The translations under genes were made by a program, and so were the position numbers. From positions 1 to 45,202 of the forward strand of contig NZ_FPIQ01000024.1 in the NCBI RefSeq assembly GCF_900119085.1: a stretch of 45,202 nucleotides of DNA, in the 5' to 3' direction. Numbering within the stretch: the first letter of the stretch is position 1; each line of letters starts with the position of its first letter. Source of the stretch: Nitrosovibrio sp. Nv17 (GTDB lineage Bacteria; Pseudomonadota; Gammaproteobacteria; Burkholderiales; Nitrosomonadaceae). The notes beneath the pieces are model-generated. The model was not told the DNA's origin. It was given only the letters and a program-made list of their open reading frames with translations, and did no database searches. Below are positions 1-10,493 of this stretch, one piece after another.

Positions 1-461
<461 letters not shown>

Positions 462-470
462 TCAAGGGCT

Positions 471-499
471 GCCGCACGCCCCCCGCAGGGGGCTGCGGC
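471..499 (-). other. GC-rich hairpin between amoC and amoA
   Basis: GCCGCA (471-476) pairs with TGCGGC (494-499), and GCCCCC (478-483) pairs with GGGGGC (488-493). The result is a 12-bp stem with one bulged base and a 4-base loop, starting seven bases after the amoC stop. No U-run follows, so it is not a classical terminator. A processing, stabilising or attenuating element between amoC and amoA is my inference; differential stability of amoC and amoA messages is known in Nitrosomonas. Confidence 0.55.
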
Positions 500-505
500 C
501 GATCG

Positions 506-1339
<834 letters not shown>

Positions 1340-1461
1340 TCAATTTTCGGGCATTACATCCGTAAAACCCGATATACTCATCCTTATAGGCAGAACCATA
1401 TTGCCTGCCAGGCCGCCCAGAACGATGCAATCCCGAACAGGCCCAGCAAACCAGGACTCCA

Positions 1462-1483
1462 CATGCCGCAAGGAAGCGGCATG
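1462..1483 (-). promoter_or_regulatory. Hairpin in the amoC 5' leader
   Basis: CATGCCGC (1462-1469) and GCGGCATG (1476-1483) form a perfect 8-bp stem with a 6-base loop. In the amoC transcript the loop reads UUCCUU, which is complementary to the AAGGA core of the amoC ribosome-binding site about 130 bases downstream. The structure is directly visible. A role in translational control or message stability is inference. Confidence 0.45.
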
Positions 1484-1614
1484 CATCTGACGACGCTTCC
1501 CTGCAAGGCCGGTTGAATCGATACCCATCCTCGTGCTCCTCTCGGCATATTTCAGAATCTGCCCACCATCTTGTGCAACCATCCAAGGCATGACTTCGAC
1601 ACCAGAAAGATTGC

Positions 1615-1643
1615 ATAATGAAAGTATATTAAATTAATTTCAA
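1615..1643 (-). promoter_or_regulatory. Candidate sigma-70 promoter for amoC
   Basis: In an unusually AT-rich patch, TTGAAA (1638-1643) and CATTAT (1615-1620) are separated by exactly 17 bases on the minus strand. Transcription from here would give amoC a leader of about 285 bases. A second AT-rich patch nearer the gene (about 1370-1400) could hold another start. The assignment rests only on consensus and spacing. Confidence 0.45.
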
Positions 1644-1712
1644 AATGCAAGCGTTATTTGCACGTCGGCGAGGGGCCTCAGGATTCGCAGGACTGCGCTT
1701 CGTCATCGTCGA

Positions 1713-1734
1713 GCGGCCTGTGACGTCAGGCCGC
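1713..1734 (-). terminator. Hairpin between pyrF and the amo promoter
   Basis: GCGGCCTG (1713-1720) pairs perfectly with CAGGCCGC (1727-1734) around a 6-base loop. It lies about 100 bases beyond the pyrF stop and just upstream of the candidate amoC promoter. It is well placed to insulate the amo operon from pyrF transcription, but there is no U-run, so efficient intrinsic termination is uncertain. Confidence 0.35.
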
Positions 1735-1833
1735 CACCAGCAATCAGCCATTGCCGCCGCTGGATCGGCTGCGTTCGGGAAAAACAAGAGAAGGGGAAAA
1801 TGCAAGGATGTCAGGGAATGTTCCCTGATGCAG

Positions 1834-2586
1834 CTATCCGACCACACCCGCGATGTCGTCGTTTATCTGTTGCAGGACGGATCCCGGATCCGCCGCCTGC
1901 GTAATTGGCCTGCCGATGACCAGATAGTCCGCACCGTTCGCGATCGCCTCGCGTGGGGTCACGACACGCTTCTGCTCGTCCGGAGCGGTTCCGGCGGGAC
2001 GCACCCCCGGGGTCACCAGGCAGAAATCACGCGCCAATGCCCGCCTGAGCCCTGGAGCTTCCCGGGCCGAGCATACCACCCCATCCAACCCGCAATCCTT
2101 CACCATCCGCGCCAGTCGCTCCACGACACCCTGAGGATCGCCGTCCAGCCCGACCTCCGTCAGGTCATCACGCCCCAGGCTGGTCAGCAACGTCACCGCA
2201 ATAAGTCTGACCGTCCCCGGCGGCACGGCCCGCCGCGCCGCAGACAGCATTTCTCGGCCACCCAGGGCATGGACGTTGACCATCCACACACCGAGTTGCA
2301 TCGCGGCACTGCACGCATTGGCCACGGTACTGGGAATATCGTGGAATTTCAGATCCAGAAAAACGTCGAACCCACGTTTCCTGACCTCGGCCACCACGCG
2401 CGGGCCGGCCGCGGTGAACAACTCCTTGCCGATCTTCATCCTGCACGATCCCGGCTCGATCCGGTCCACGAACGCCAGTGCGCGGGCGGCATCGGCAAAA
2501 TCCAGCGCCACGATGATACGGGACCCATCCGCATGACTGCTCCGAATGGCCGGCAGATCCCCCGCATTCATCTCCCGCCTATCCAT
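1834..2586 (-). CDS. pyrF: Orotidine 5'-phosphate decarboxylase
   Basis: PyrF catalyses the last step of UMP synthesis, decarboxylating OMP in the cytosol. The 250-residue protein has the beta-barrel signatures IIVALDF (24-30), KIGKELF (51-57), the catalytic block DLKFHDIP (78-85), LVTPGVRP and VIGRPIT. Its length fits the bacterial family (E. coli about 245). I chose the ATG at 2584-2586 (MDRREM) because a GGCGGGAGAGG stretch precedes it; the next ATG five codons later sits directly against its purine tract. The gene is isolated from ihfB by a strong terminator, so it probably has its own promoter in 2587-2755, which I could not pin down. Confidence 0.95.
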   Translation of the reverse strand: MDRREMNAGDLPAIRSSHADGSRIIVALDFADAARALAFVDRIEPGSCRMKIGKELFTAAGPRVVAEVRKRGFDVFLDLKFHDIPSTVANACSAAMQLGVWMVNVHALGGREMLSAARRAVPPGTVRLIAVTLLTSLGRDDLTEVGLDGDPQGVVERLARMVKDCGLDGVVCSAREAPGLRRALARDFCLVTPGVRPAGTAPDEQKRVVTPREAIANGADYLVIGRPITQAADPGSVLQQINDDIAGVVG

Positions 2587-2755
2587 ACCTCTCCCGCCTC
2601 CGGCCATTCTTCCAGGATGCGGCAGGCTTTCGTCCCTGCCTGGACATCCTGCCGGCACGGGAGGGAATGCCCACCGCGCGTGCAAAGGATGGCGGAAATG
2701 GAACGCTATGCGTAATACCCGGCAAACGACACATGGCCATCACCGCACCGGCGAC

Positions 2756-2785
2756 AAAAAAAACGGCCGATCTCCGATCTGCCGT
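2756..2785 (-). terminator. Intrinsic terminator after ihfB
   Basis: On the minus strand ACGGC and GATC (2776-2785) pair with GATC and GCCGT (2763-2772) around a 3-base loop with one internal mismatch. A run of about eight U follows (2756-2763). It lies 27 bases beyond the ihfB stop and is a textbook Rho-independent terminator for the cmk-rpsA-ihfB transcription unit. Confidence 0.85.
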
Positions 2786-2811
2786 CATGACATCGCGCAC
2801 AGGACAATGCG

Positions 2812-3096
2812 TCAATCCTTGTGATCGACACGCTCGCGCATTTCCTTTCCCGCCTTGAAATGGGGTACATACTTTTCCGGCACGCGCACCTTTTCCCCGG
2901 ATTTCGGATTGCGCCCGATGCGCGAAGGCCGATAGTTCAGGTCGAAACTGCCGAAACCGCGAATCTCTATCCGCTGCCCCTGGGACAGGCTCCTGGCCAT
3001 GGCGTCGAGTATCACCTTGACCACGAGTTCCGCGTCTTTCGCCACCAATTGGGGGTAACGGGCCGCCAATCTCGAAATGAGCTCAGACTTCGTCAT
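2812..3096 (-). CDS. ihfB: Integration host factor beta subunit
   Basis: IHF-beta forms a heterodimer with IHF-alpha that sharply bends DNA at specific sites, serving transcription, replication and recombination. The 94-residue protein begins [11 protein letters not shown] and contains [20 protein letters not shown] followed by NPKSGEKV. This is the beta-arm signature of the HU/IHF family, with the PSRxGRNPK tip that intercalates DNA. The position directly after rpsA is the classical location of ihfB rather than hupB. The ATG at 3094-3096 is preceded by TGAGGCGG, and only seven bases separate it from the rpsA stop, so the two genes are probably translationally coupled. Confidence 0.95.
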   Translation of the reverse strand: MTKSELISRLAARYPQLVAKDAELVVKVILDAMARSLSQGQRIEIRGFGSFDLNYRPSRIGRNPKSGEKVRVPEKYVPHFKAGKEMRERVDHKD

Positions 3097-3103
3097 GACC
3101 GCC

Positions 3104-4819
3104 TCACTGCTCGGTATTCTTGACATCCATCTTGGCCTTGAGCAATGCACCCAGGCTGGTGGTTCCGGCATTGCCGGCATTGTCGCTGGCCACTTTCTGG
3201 ATCGCGTCCGATTCCTCGTGCAGATCCTTGGCCTTGATGGATAGATTGATGCTGCGGTTCTTGCGGTCAATATTGATGATCATCGCCTCGACGGCGTCGC
3301 CTTCCTTGAGATGGGTACGAATGTCCTCGACCCGGTCCCGCGAGACCTCCGAAGCCCGGAGGTAGCCCTCGACGTCGTTTTCGAGGGCGATTACCGCCCC
3401 CTTGGCATCGATGGACTTGACCGTACCCCTGACGACGCTGTTCTTGTCGTGCACGGAAACGAAGCCGCTGAAGGGATCGCCTTCCAGTTGCTTGATGCCC
3501 AGCGAGATGCGCTCGCGTTCCACGTCGATGGACAGCACCATCGCCTCGACCTCGTCACCCTTCTTGTAGTTGCGCACCGCCTCCTCGCCCGCCTGATTCC
3601 ATGACAGATCCGACAGGTGCACCAGCCCGTCTATGCCGCCCTGCAGCCCGATGAACACGCCGAAATCGGTGATGGACTTGATCTGTCCGCGCACCTTGTC
3701 GCCCTTCTGGTGATTCAGGGCGAAATCCTCCCAGGGATTGACCTTGCACTGCTTCATGCCCAGCGAGATGCGCCGGCGCTCCTCGTCGATCTCGAGGATC
3801 ATCACCTCGACCTCGTCGCCCAGCTGCACCACCTTGGAAGGGTACACATTCTTGTTGGTCCAATCCATTTCGGAGACATGCACCAGGCCTTCGATGCCCT
3901 GCTCGATTTCCACGAATGCACCGTAGTCCGTCAGGTTGCTGACCTTGCCGAACAGACGGGTATGCTGCGGGTAGCGCCGGGAAAGCCCCACCCAGGGATC
4001 CTCGCTCAGCTGCTTCATGCCCAGGGAAACGCGGCTCTTCTCCTGATCGAACTTGAGCACCTTCGCGGTCACCTCGTCGCCGACGCTGATCACCTCGGAG
4101 GGATGCTTGACGCGCCGCCACGCCAGATCCGTGATATGCAGCAGGCCGTCGATTCCACCCAGGTCCACGAATGCACCGTAGTCGGTGATGTTCTTGACGA
4201 TACCCTTGACCACCGCGCCCTCCACCAGGCTGGCAAGCAGCGACTGGCGATCGGCACCCTGGCTCTCTTCCAGCACCGCGCGGCGTGACACCACCACATT
4301 GTTGCGCTTGCGGTCGAGCTTGATGACCTTGAATTCCATTTCCTTGTTCTCGTACGGCGTGGTGTCCTTGACCGGCCGTATGTCCACCAGCGAACCGGGC
4401 AGGAACGCGCGGATGCCGTTGATCATGGCCGTCAGCCCGCCTTTGACCTTGCCGCTGACCAGCCCGCATACGATGGCGCCGCTTGCCATCGCCGCCTCCA
4501 GGTCATGCCAGGCCGTCAGGCGCTTGGCCTTGTCGCGGGACAGGCGGGTCTCGCCGTATCCATCCTCGAGCGCCTCGATCGCGACACTGACGAAATCACC
4601 GGGCTTGACCTCGATCTCCCCCCTGTCGTTCTTGAATTCTTCCACGGGAATGAAGCTTTCGGACTTCAGCCCGGCGTTCACGACAACGATGTTGTAATCG
4701 ACCCGGACGACCTCGGCGGTGATGACTTCGCCGACCCGCATCTCCTGGCGTGAAAGACTTTCTTCGAATAGCGCTGCAAAACTTTCGGGGGAATCTGTAA
4801 CGGGGGAAGCACTGGTCAT
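3104..4819 (-). CDS. rpsA: 30S ribosomal protein S1
   Basis: S1 binds mRNA at the small ribosomal subunit and unfolds structured leaders for initiation. The 571-residue protein has six S1/OB repeats beginning near residues 30, 113, 200, 285, 372 and 459. Repeats three to five show the canonical ITDYGAFV or LTDYGAFV and GLVHVSE/GLLHITD motifs; the first two repeats are diverged, as in other S1 proteins that use them for ribosome docking. I chose the ATG at 4817-4819 ([20 protein letters not shown]) because it aligns with the family N-terminus. It has no good Shine-Dalgarno, consistent with the known autoregulated, S1-dependent initiation of rpsA. It lies between cmk and ihfB. Confidence 0.97.
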   Translation of the reverse strand: MTSASPVTDSPESFAALFEESLSRQEMRVGEVITAEVVRVDYNIVVVNAGLKSESFIPVEEFKNDRGEIEVKPGDFVSVAIEALEDGYGETRLSRDKAKRLTAWHDLEAAMASGAIVCGLVSGKVKGGLTAMINGIRAFLPGSLVDIRPVKDTTPYENKEMEFKVIKLDRKRNNVVVSRRAVLEESQGADRQSLLASLVEGAVVKGIVKNITDYGAFVDLGGIDGLLHITDLAWRRVKHPSEVISVGDEVTAKVLKFDQEKSRVSLGMKQLSEDPWVGLSRRYPQHTRLFGKVSNLTDYGAFVEIEQGIEGLVHVSEMDWTNKNVYPSKVVQLGDEVEVMILEIDEERRRISLGMKQCKVNPWEDFALNHQKGDKVRGQIKSITDFGVFIGLQGGIDGLVHLSDLSWNQAGEEAVRNYKKGDEVEAMVLSIDVERERISLGIKQLEGDPFSGFVSVHDKNSVVRGTVKSIDAKGAVIALENDVEGYLRASEVSRDRVEDIRTHLKEGDAVEAMIINIDRKNRSINLSIKAKDLHEESDAIQKVASDNAGNAGTTSLGALLKAKMDVKNTEQ

Positions 4820-5065
4820 CTTAGAAAATACCTGATTAGGGATCCCGTCAAAAAGAAGGCTTGAGGGGTGAGTGGGTTGATCGAAGCCACCGCAGTACAT
4901 GCTCCCCGAAGGATGGGAGAGCAGGTGCCGCAGCAGCGCTGAATGGTCATGCTGGTAAACAGAGTACTATTAAACCGAGAACCACTTCCTGCTTGCTTCA
5001 TAGCGTGGCCAACCGGCCCGAACATTTCATGCAACAGTCCATCACCACCAGGACTGCGGGAATCT
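4820..5065 (-). promoter_or_regulatory. rpsA leader region
   Basis: These 246 bases between the cmk stop and rpsA hold no supported gene. They are more AT-rich around 4960-4975 than the flanks, which could be an internal promoter. The weak ribosome site at the 3' end, together with family knowledge, suggests an autoregulatory S1-binding leader. I found no clear conserved hairpin by eye. Confidence 0.3.
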
Positions 5066-5758
5066 TCATCGATTCGAACCCGGACGACCGGTTTCACCGA
5101 TCCTGGCGTAGCATTCGAGCACGCCCTTCACCGCCTGCTCGATATCGAGTGTGGTCGTGTCCAGCAGATGCGCGTCCTCGCCCTGCCGCAAGGGCGCGAC
5201 GCTGCGGCCGCTATCCCGCATATCCCGTTCCCGCAGATCCTGCAAAAGGTTGGAGATATTAGCATCGATCCCTTTCTCCATCAACTGTTTATGCCGCCTC
5301 CGTGCACGAATCTCGACGCTTGCGGTCAGGAATATCTTGAGCACGGCGCAAGGAAACACGACCGAACCCATGTCGCGCCCATCCGCCACCAATCCCGGAG
5401 ACTGGCAAAATGCACGCTGCCGCTCCAGCAGCATGGCCCTGACCCCGGGATAAGCCGCGATCCGGGAGGCAACCCTGCCGCACGACTCCGTGCGGATGGC
5501 ATCGGTGACGTCCTCCTCCCCGAGCTGGATCTTTCCATCCCTGAAGATCACGTCGAGCCGGGCGGCCATTCCGCCCAGGATGGATTCGTCCGCGAGATCG
5601 GCGCCGGATCGCATCGCCGCCCATGCCACCAATCGATAGAGTGCGCCGCTGTCCAGATAGTGGAATCCGAGCTTCTCGGCCACACGCTGGGCAACCGTAC
5701 CCTTGCCGGACGCGGAGGGGCCGTCGATCGCAATCACCGGAACGTTGCAAGTATCCAT
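5066..5758 (-). CDS. cmk: Cytidylate kinase
   Basis: Cmk phosphorylates CMP and dCMP with ATP in the cytosol, recycling nucleotides from RNA turnover. The 230-residue protein has the P-loop GPSASGKGT at 13-21, the LDSGALYR substrate loop near 35-42 and the [15 protein letters not shown] block that contacts the nucleotide. A lid region rich in arginine ([10 protein letters not shown]) follows. Length and order match the bacterial family. It lies 40 bases downstream of aroA and upstream of rpsA, a gene order conserved across many proteobacteria. The ribosome site is weak. Confidence 0.96.
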   Translation of the reverse strand: MDTCNVPVIAIDGPSASGKGTVAQRVAEKLGFHYLDSGALYRLVAWAAMRSGADLADESILGGMAARLDVIFRDGKIQLGEEDVTDAIRTESCGRVASRIAAYPGVRAMLLERQRAFCQSPGLVADGRDMGSVVFPCAVLKIFLTASVEIRARRRHKQLMEKGIDANISNLLQDLRERDMRDSGRSVAPLRQGEDAHLLDTTTLDIEQAVKGVLECYARIGETGRPGSNR

Positions 5759-5798
5759 CTAGATATCCATCATGTTCATCAATGTCCGTCCGTCCGGA

Positions 5799-7160
5799 TC
5801 AGGTGCAGGTGATCGCCGCGAATCTCTCGAAGTAGTCTGGAAATGTCTTGCCCACGCATTCCGGCTCGTTGATCCGCAGCGGGCGTGCCAGCGCGATCAG
5901 CGAAAAACTCATGGCCATGCGATGGTCATCGTACGTATCCACGGCCACGTTCCCCACCAGCCCTCCGTCAGGCGGCGTGATGCGCAAATAATCCTCCCCC
6001 TCTTCCACGATGGCGCCGAATTTGCGCAATTCCCGACTCATGGCCGCCAGGCGATCGGTTTCCTTCACCCGCCAGCTCGCGATGTTCCGCAGTACGGTGG
6101 TGTCCTCGGCGAACAATGCCGTCACGGCAAGCGTCATGGCGGCATCGGGTATATGATTGCAGTCGAGATCGACGGCCCGCAGGCGGCCGGATTCCGGGGC
6201 GCGCGCCTCGATCCAGCCGGCGCCCCATCCGATGCGCGCACCCATTTGCTCCAGCGCATCGGCGAAGCGGATGTCTCCCTGGAGGCTGTCGCGCCCGATG
6301 CCCTCCACCCTGACCGGCCCTCCACCGATGGCCCCTGCCGCCAGGAAATAAGAAGCGGAGGACGCGTCACCCTCGACATGGAATTCGCCCGGGCTGCGAT
6401 AACGCTGCCCCCCAGGCAGGGTGAAGCGGCGCCACGCCTCATGCTCGACGCGTACGCCGAAACGCTCCATGAGCGCAAGAGTGAGCCCGATGTAAGGCTG
6501 TGAAACCAGCTCCCCGGCTACCCTGATCGCCGGCACGGCATGCGATGGCCGCACCGACAAGGGCAGCGCCATCAGCAATCCGCTCAGAAACTGGCTGGAT
6601 ACGCTGCCCCTGATGGGGATCTCGCCGCCCCGGATGCGCGCAGGCCGGATCTCCAGCGGCGGATAGCCCTCGTTGCCGAGATAGTCGATCTGCGCACCCA
6701 TCTGGCGCAACGCATCCACCAGATCCCCGATGGGGCGCTCATGCATGCGCGGCACGCCCGACAGCCGGTAGTGCCCCTGCGCCATCGCCAGGACTGCGGT
6801 CAAGGGACGGAAAACCGTACCGGCATTCCCCAAGAAGAGGCTGGCCTCGCCGACCGGAAAATTCAGAAGCCCCGGTGCGCAGATGCCATCGACGCGGTAG
6901 TCCGTCGCACCGGCCTGCACGACGACGACACCCAGGGTCCGAAGCGCATCCACCATGCGCGCGGTGTCGTCGGAAACCAGCACATTGTGCAGCTGGGTGG
7001 TTCCCTCCGCCAACGCCGCAAGCAGCAGCGCGCGATTGGAGATACTCTTGGATCCTGGCAGGCATACCACCCCTGCTGCAGATTCCGCCGCGGGCAGATC
7101 AAGAAACTGCACATCCTGCTCCGTGAAAAAAGTATCCGGCACGATATCCGGCTCGGGCAT
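5799..7160 (-). CDS. aroA: 3-phosphoshikimate 1-carboxyvinyltransferase (EPSP synthase)
   Basis: AroA condenses shikimate 3-phosphate with phosphoenolpyruvate, the sixth step of the chorismate pathway. The 453 residues contain PGSKSISNR (35-43, with the substrate lysine Lys38), [16 protein letters not shown] (the PEP-binding LGNAGT block), a KETDRL stretch and [11 protein letters not shown] near the C-terminus. The protein is about 20 residues longer than E. coli AroA at the N-terminus; GGGAGG ten bases before the ATG supports this start. It heads the aroA-cmk-rpsA-ihfB block and is divergent from cysK. Confidence 0.96.
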   Translation of the reverse strand: MPEPDIVPDTFFTEQDVQFLDLPAAESAAGVVCLPGSKSISNRALLLAALAEGTTQLHNVLVSDDTARMVDALRTLGVVVVQAGATDYRVDGICAPGLLNFPVGEASLFLGNAGTVFRPLTAVLAMAQGHYRLSGVPRMHERPIGDLVDALRQMGAQIDYLGNEGYPPLEIRPARIRGGEIPIRGSVSSQFLSGLLMALPLSVRPSHAVPAIRVAGELVSQPYIGLTLALMERFGVRVEHEAWRRFTLPGGQRYRSPGEFHVEGDASSASYFLAAGAIGGGPVRVEGIGRDSLQGDIRFADALEQMGARIGWGAGWIEARAPESGRLRAVDLDCNHIPDAAMTLAVTALFAEDTTVLRNIASWRVKETDRLAAMSRELRKFGAIVEEGEDYLRITPPDGGLVGNVAVDTYDDHRMAMSFSLIALARPLRINEPECVGKTFPDYFERFAAITCT

Positions 7161-7233
7161 CTACTCGATGCCTCCCTTCCCTGCCATGCCGCGCATCCTC
7201 CCGCCCAGCGACAAGGCTGCTGAAAAGGAAGGC

Positions 7234-7239
7234 ATTATA
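7234..7239 (-). promoter_or_regulatory. Candidate -10 box of the aroA promoter
   Basis: A perfect TATAAT lies on the minus strand 74 bases upstream of the aroA start. The best -35 match (TTGAAG) is only 14 bases away, which is too close, so the promoter may depend on an activator or use a poorer -35. Confidence 0.4.
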
Positions 7240-7465
7240 ACCGAACAGGATGCCTTCAATATTGACCGTTCTATCGGGCACGGGCAAAATAGACGTACAG
7301 TCATCACCACCGATCCTGGACAAAGAACCTGCCGATCACTACGGTTTGCCTCCGGCCTCGCCTGTCCGGGTATCGCTTTCGCGCGGGGATTTTCCGTCTT
7401 CGACCGATTCAGCACGCATCGTCATTTTCCGGAAATGCGGCACCGTCGCCGGATGATGCAGCCGC

Positions 7466-7492
7466 CATCCTCCCGGGTATCCGGGAGGGATG
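7466..7492 (+). other. Hairpin in the cysK leader
   Basis: CATCCTCCCGG (7466-7476) pairs with CCGGGAGGGATG (7481-7492) around a GTAT loop, with one bulged base. The structure ends 35 bases before the cysK start codon. No U-run follows, so a stabilising or translational role is more likely than termination; this is inference. Confidence 0.4.
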
Positions 7493-7527
7493 ACCGGGCG
7501 ACAATCCGCATTCAAGGGAATCTCGAC

Positions 7528-8496
7528 ATGCCGCATTGGTTCAAGGATAACTCTCAGTCCATCGGGCGCACGCCGCTGGTGCGGCTCAACCATGTCCTCG
7601 ACGGTGCCCCAGCTACGATACTGGCCAAGATCGAGGGGCGCAATCCCGCCTATTCCGTGAAATGCCGCATCGGCGCAGCCATGATCGAGGACGCGGAAGC
7701 CCGCGGACTGCTGGGTCCTGGGAAGGAACTGGTGGAGGCCACCAGCGGCAACACCGGCATCGCGCTGGCGTTCGTCGCCGCCGCCCGGGGCCTGCCATTG
7801 ACCCTGACCATGCCGGAAACCATGAGTCTCGAGCGCCGCAAGCTGCTCGCCGCCTACGGTGCCCGGCTGATTCTGACGGAAGGCTCGCAGGGCATGAAGG
7901 GGGCGGTCACGAAGGCAGAGGACATCGTGGCCTCCGATCCCGACCGGTTCGTGCTGCTCCAGCAGTTCGACAACCCCGCCAATCCCCTTATTCATGAGCA
8001 CAGCACGGGCCCCGAGATCTGGCATGACACGGACGGCGCCGTCGACATCTTCGTCGCGGGCGTCGGTACGGGCGGCACCATCACCGGCGTTTCGCGCTAC
8101 CTCAAGCGGACCCGGGGGAAACTGGTCCTTTCGGTGGCGGTGGAGCCTTCCGCCAGTCCGGTCCTCACCCAACAGCGCGCGGGCGAGCCCCTCAGACCCG
8201 GACCGCACAGGATACCCGGGATCGGCGCCGGTTTCATCCCGAAGAACGTGGACCTTTCGCTGGTAGATGCGATCGAGCAGGTCGACAACGAGGAGGCCAT
8301 CCGCTACGCTCGCCGCCTCGCACGCGAGGAAGGCATCATCTCCGGGGTTTCATGCGGCGCCGCAGTCGCGGCGGCGGTACGCTACGCCCGGCACCCGGCG
8401 CATGCGGGCAAGACCATCGTCGTCATCCTGCCGGATTCCGGTGAACGCTACCTGAGCACCATTCTTTTCGAAGACGTATTCGACACGCAACGATAG
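7528..8496 (+). CDS. cysK: Cysteine synthase A (O-acetylserine sulfhydrylase)
   Basis: CysK makes cysteine from O-acetylserine and sulfide using pyridoxal phosphate. The 322-residue protein resembles E. coli CysK throughout: [10 protein letters not shown] (11-20), [13 protein letters not shown] with the cofactor lysine at Lys45, [12 protein letters not shown] (substrate loop), [10 protein letters not shown] (phosphate cup) and [11 protein letters not shown] near the end. The KCRIGA block and length favour CysK over CysM. The ATG at 7528-7530 has AAGGGAA eight bases upstream. The serine acetyltransferase gene follows five bases after the stop, so substrate supply and use are encoded together. 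Confidence 0.95.
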   Translation: MPHWFKDNSQSIGRTPLVRLNHVLDGAPATILAKIEGRNPAYSVKCRIGAAMIEDAEARGLLGPGKELVEATSGNTGIALAFVAAARGLPLTLTMPETMSLERRKLLAAYGARLILTEGSQGMKGAVTKAEDIVASDPDRFVLLQQFDNPANPLIHEHSTGPEIWHDTDGAVDIFVAGVGTGGTITGVSRYLKRTRGKLVLSVAVEPSASPVLTQQRAGEPLRPGPHRIPGIGAGFIPKNVDLSLVDAIEQVDNEEAIRYARRLAREEGIISGVSCGAAVAAAVRYARHPAHAGKTIVVILPDSGERYLSTILFEDVFDTQR

Positions 8497-8501
8497 CTGC
8501 C

Positions 8502-9452
8502 ATGACAGACCCCGTGAAAGCCGATACCCCGGCAGCAAAAGGAACGAACCTGGAAATCGACCCGGTGGTTGCCCAATTGCGCGTGCTGCGCCTGGCGTCC
8601 CTGGAAAACCGGCAGAGGCAGGACAGGCCCCCCAAGCTGCCTTCGCGCAAGGCGCTCGTCACGATCGCGGACGGCCTGAGCACCGCGCTGTTCCCCCATC
8701 GCCTGGGCCTGCCGGAACTCAACAACCAGAGCGTCGACTACTACGTGGGACATACCCTGGATGTGACGCTTCGGGACTTGCTGGTCCAGGTACGCCGGGA
8801 ACTGCGCTTCTCATCCGGCCAGGATATCGCCGGCAATGTGGAACGGGAGCAGGCCACCGCCCTCGTCCAGGCATTCGCGAGGCGGCTGCCGCATATCCGC
8901 AGCCTGCTGGACAGCGATATCCAGGCCGCCTATGAAGGTGATCCGGCGGCCCGCAGCATCGACGAAATACTGGTGTGCTATCCTGGATTCACCGCCATTA
9001 CCCACTATCGCCTTGCCCATGAACTGCATCGCCTGGGTGCGCCGCTGATCGCCCGCATGATCTCGGAGATCGCCCACGCGGCCACAGGCATCGAAATCCA
9101 CCCGGGTGCCCAGATAGGCGGCTTTTTCTTCATCGACCACGGCACGGGCGTCGTCATCGGCGAAACCGCCGTCATCGGTGAGCATGTGCGGCTCTACCAA
9201 GCGGTAACGCTGGGCGCCAAACGCTTCCCGGTGGACGAGCACGGCGCTCTGGTAAAAGGCAACCTGCGCCACCCCATTGTCGAGGATGACGTGATCATCT
9301 ACGCGGGCGCCACCATACTGGGTCGTATCACCATCGGTCGCGGTTCCACCATTGGCGGCAATGTCTGGCTCACGCGCAGCGTCGCGCCAGGCAGCAATAT
9401 CTCCCAGGCCCAGATCCGCAACGAAGTGTTCGATGGTGGTGCGGGAATCTGA
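8502..9452 (+). CDS. epsC: Serine O-acetyltransferase (EpsC-type)
   Basis: This enzyme acetylates serine with acetyl-CoA to give O-acetylserine, the substrate of the adjacent cysK product. The 316 residues have a long helical N-terminus (to about 190) followed by left-handed beta-helix hexapeptide repeats: HPGAQIGGFFFIDHGTGVVI (200-219) with catalytic His213, then TLGAKRFPVDEHG and GRITIGRGSTIGGNVWL. The N-terminal length fits the EpsC/SrpH subgroup rather than E. coli CysE. The protein ends GGAGI; a C-terminal isoleucine is what lets CysE insert into the CysK active site, so a cysteine synthase complex is likely. Symbol by subgroup resemblance. Confidence 0.92.
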   Translation: MTDPVKADTPAAKGTNLEIDPVVAQLRVLRLASLENRQRQDRPPKLPSRKALVTIADGLSTALFPHRLGLPELNNQSVDYYVGHTLDVTLRDLLVQVRRELRFSSGQDIAGNVEREQATALVQAFARRLPHIRSLLDSDIQAAYEGDPAARSIDEILVCYPGFTAITHYRLAHELHRLGAPLIARMISEIAHAATGIEIHPGAQIGGFFFIDHGTGVVIGETAVIGEHVRLYQAVTLGAKRFPVDEHGALVKGNLRHPIVEDDVIIYAGATILGRITIGRGSTIGGNVWLTRSVAPGSNISQAQIRNEVFDGGAGI

Positions 9453-9597
9453 TCACAGCCAAGGGGTCATCGAAACCGGCAGCGGAACGCCGTGGCCGGA
9501 GGCGTGGCCCCCATCGGGCACCCTGCGCTGCCGGCGTCCTGGTATGACACCATGACTCGCGGCCTTCGTGCATGGCATGAAGCATACGGGAAGCGTC

Positions 9598-10476
9598 ATG
9601 TCCGCAAGATGTCCTAGGTGCGGCAGTGAAAACACGCACCGGTCCCGTGTCCGGAGCGGGGAACGGACGGCGGGCATGCTGTTTCACAAACCCATACGCT
9701 GCCGCGACTGCAATGAACGCTTCTGGGTAACGAACCCCGGCGCCTATCTGACAGCCGGCATGGCGCTGACCGTGGGCGGGCTCTTCATGGGCATGATATG
9801 GCTGCTCGTGTCGACCAACCTGGGCGACGAATACATTGCGCCCGAAACCGTATCGGCGCCGCCATCGCCGACGCCCGAAGCTGCAACACCCCGGCGTGAC
9901 GCTGCCGTGAGCGGGAATCCGGCCAGCCGCGACGCCCCATCAACCACGGATGCGAAACTATCCGCCGACCGGACAGCCACGCAGACCCTGGCGAACGACC
10001 ATCAGTACCGGGTAAGATTCTACCTTGACAACGCGAAGAAGGGGGACAGCGATGCGCAGTACAAGCTGGGGCTGCTCTACCTGACGGGCAATGGCGCGCT
10101 GCAGGATTTCGCGGAAGCCGCCCGCTGGCTGGAAATGTCGGCCGAGCAAGGCTACGTGCTGGCCCAGTATGAACTGGGCATGGTCTATCGCACCGGTCAC
10201 GGTTTCCCCATCGATCTGGTCAAGAGCTACATGTGGCTGAATCTTGCCGCTGCCGCCGGCATCCAGCAGGCCATCGCGGCCCGGGATGAGGTTATGAAGT
10301 CCCTGAACCCCAGGCAGCTCGCTGAAGCCCAGAAGACTTCCCGGGAGTGGCTGGCCGCGCGCACCCAGCCCAGGCCCGAATCGGGGAACGCGATTTCCGC
10401 GACCGATGCCGCCGTACCCGAGGGGCATGCACAGGACTCCCCGGCGGGCGCCGCCGGATCCGCAGGAATCCCGTAG
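9598..10476 (+). CDS. Zinc-ribbon, single-TM, Sel1-repeat protein
   Basis: From the chosen ATG the protein has 292 residues. It begins with a four-cysteine zinc-ribbon-like module (CPRCG ... CRDCNERFW, residues 5-42), then a hydrophobic segment (about 48-70), a Ser/Thr/Pro/Ala-rich linker, and a C-terminal pair of Sel1/TPR-like repeats (SDAQYKLGLLYLTGNGALQD and VLAQYELGMVYRTGHG). Sel1 repeats usually mediate protein contacts; the topology suggests a cytosolic zinc ribbon and a periplasmic repeat domain. GGGAAG precedes the ATG at 9598; a GTG ten codons upstream is an alternative. It sits 17 bases before the oxidoreductase gene. Its partner and function are unknown to me. Confidence 0.8.
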   Translation: MSARCPRCGSENTHRSRVRSGERTAGMLFHKPIRCRDCNERFWVTNPGAYLTAGMALTVGGLFMGMIWLLVSTNLGDEYIAPETVSAPPSPTPEAATPRRDAAVSGNPASRDAPSTTDAKLSADRTATQTLANDHQYRVRFYLDNAKKGDSDAQYKLGLLYLTGNGALQDFAEAARWLEMSAEQGYVLAQYELGMVYRTGHGFPIDLVKSYMWLNLAAAAGIQQAIAARDEVMKSLNPRQLAEAQKTSREWLAARTQPRPESGNAISATDAAVPEGHAQDSPAGAAGSAGIP

Positions 10477-10493
10477 AGAAAGAGGAAGGCGCC

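Larger units (their letters stand above)
7161..7527. other. Divergent control region between aroA and cysK
   Basis: This 367-base stretch has no supported gene. It holds a consensus -10 box for aroA at 7234-7239 and a strong hairpin just upstream of cysK at 7466-7492. No clear CysB-like or other operator could be recognised by eye. Confidence 0.4.
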
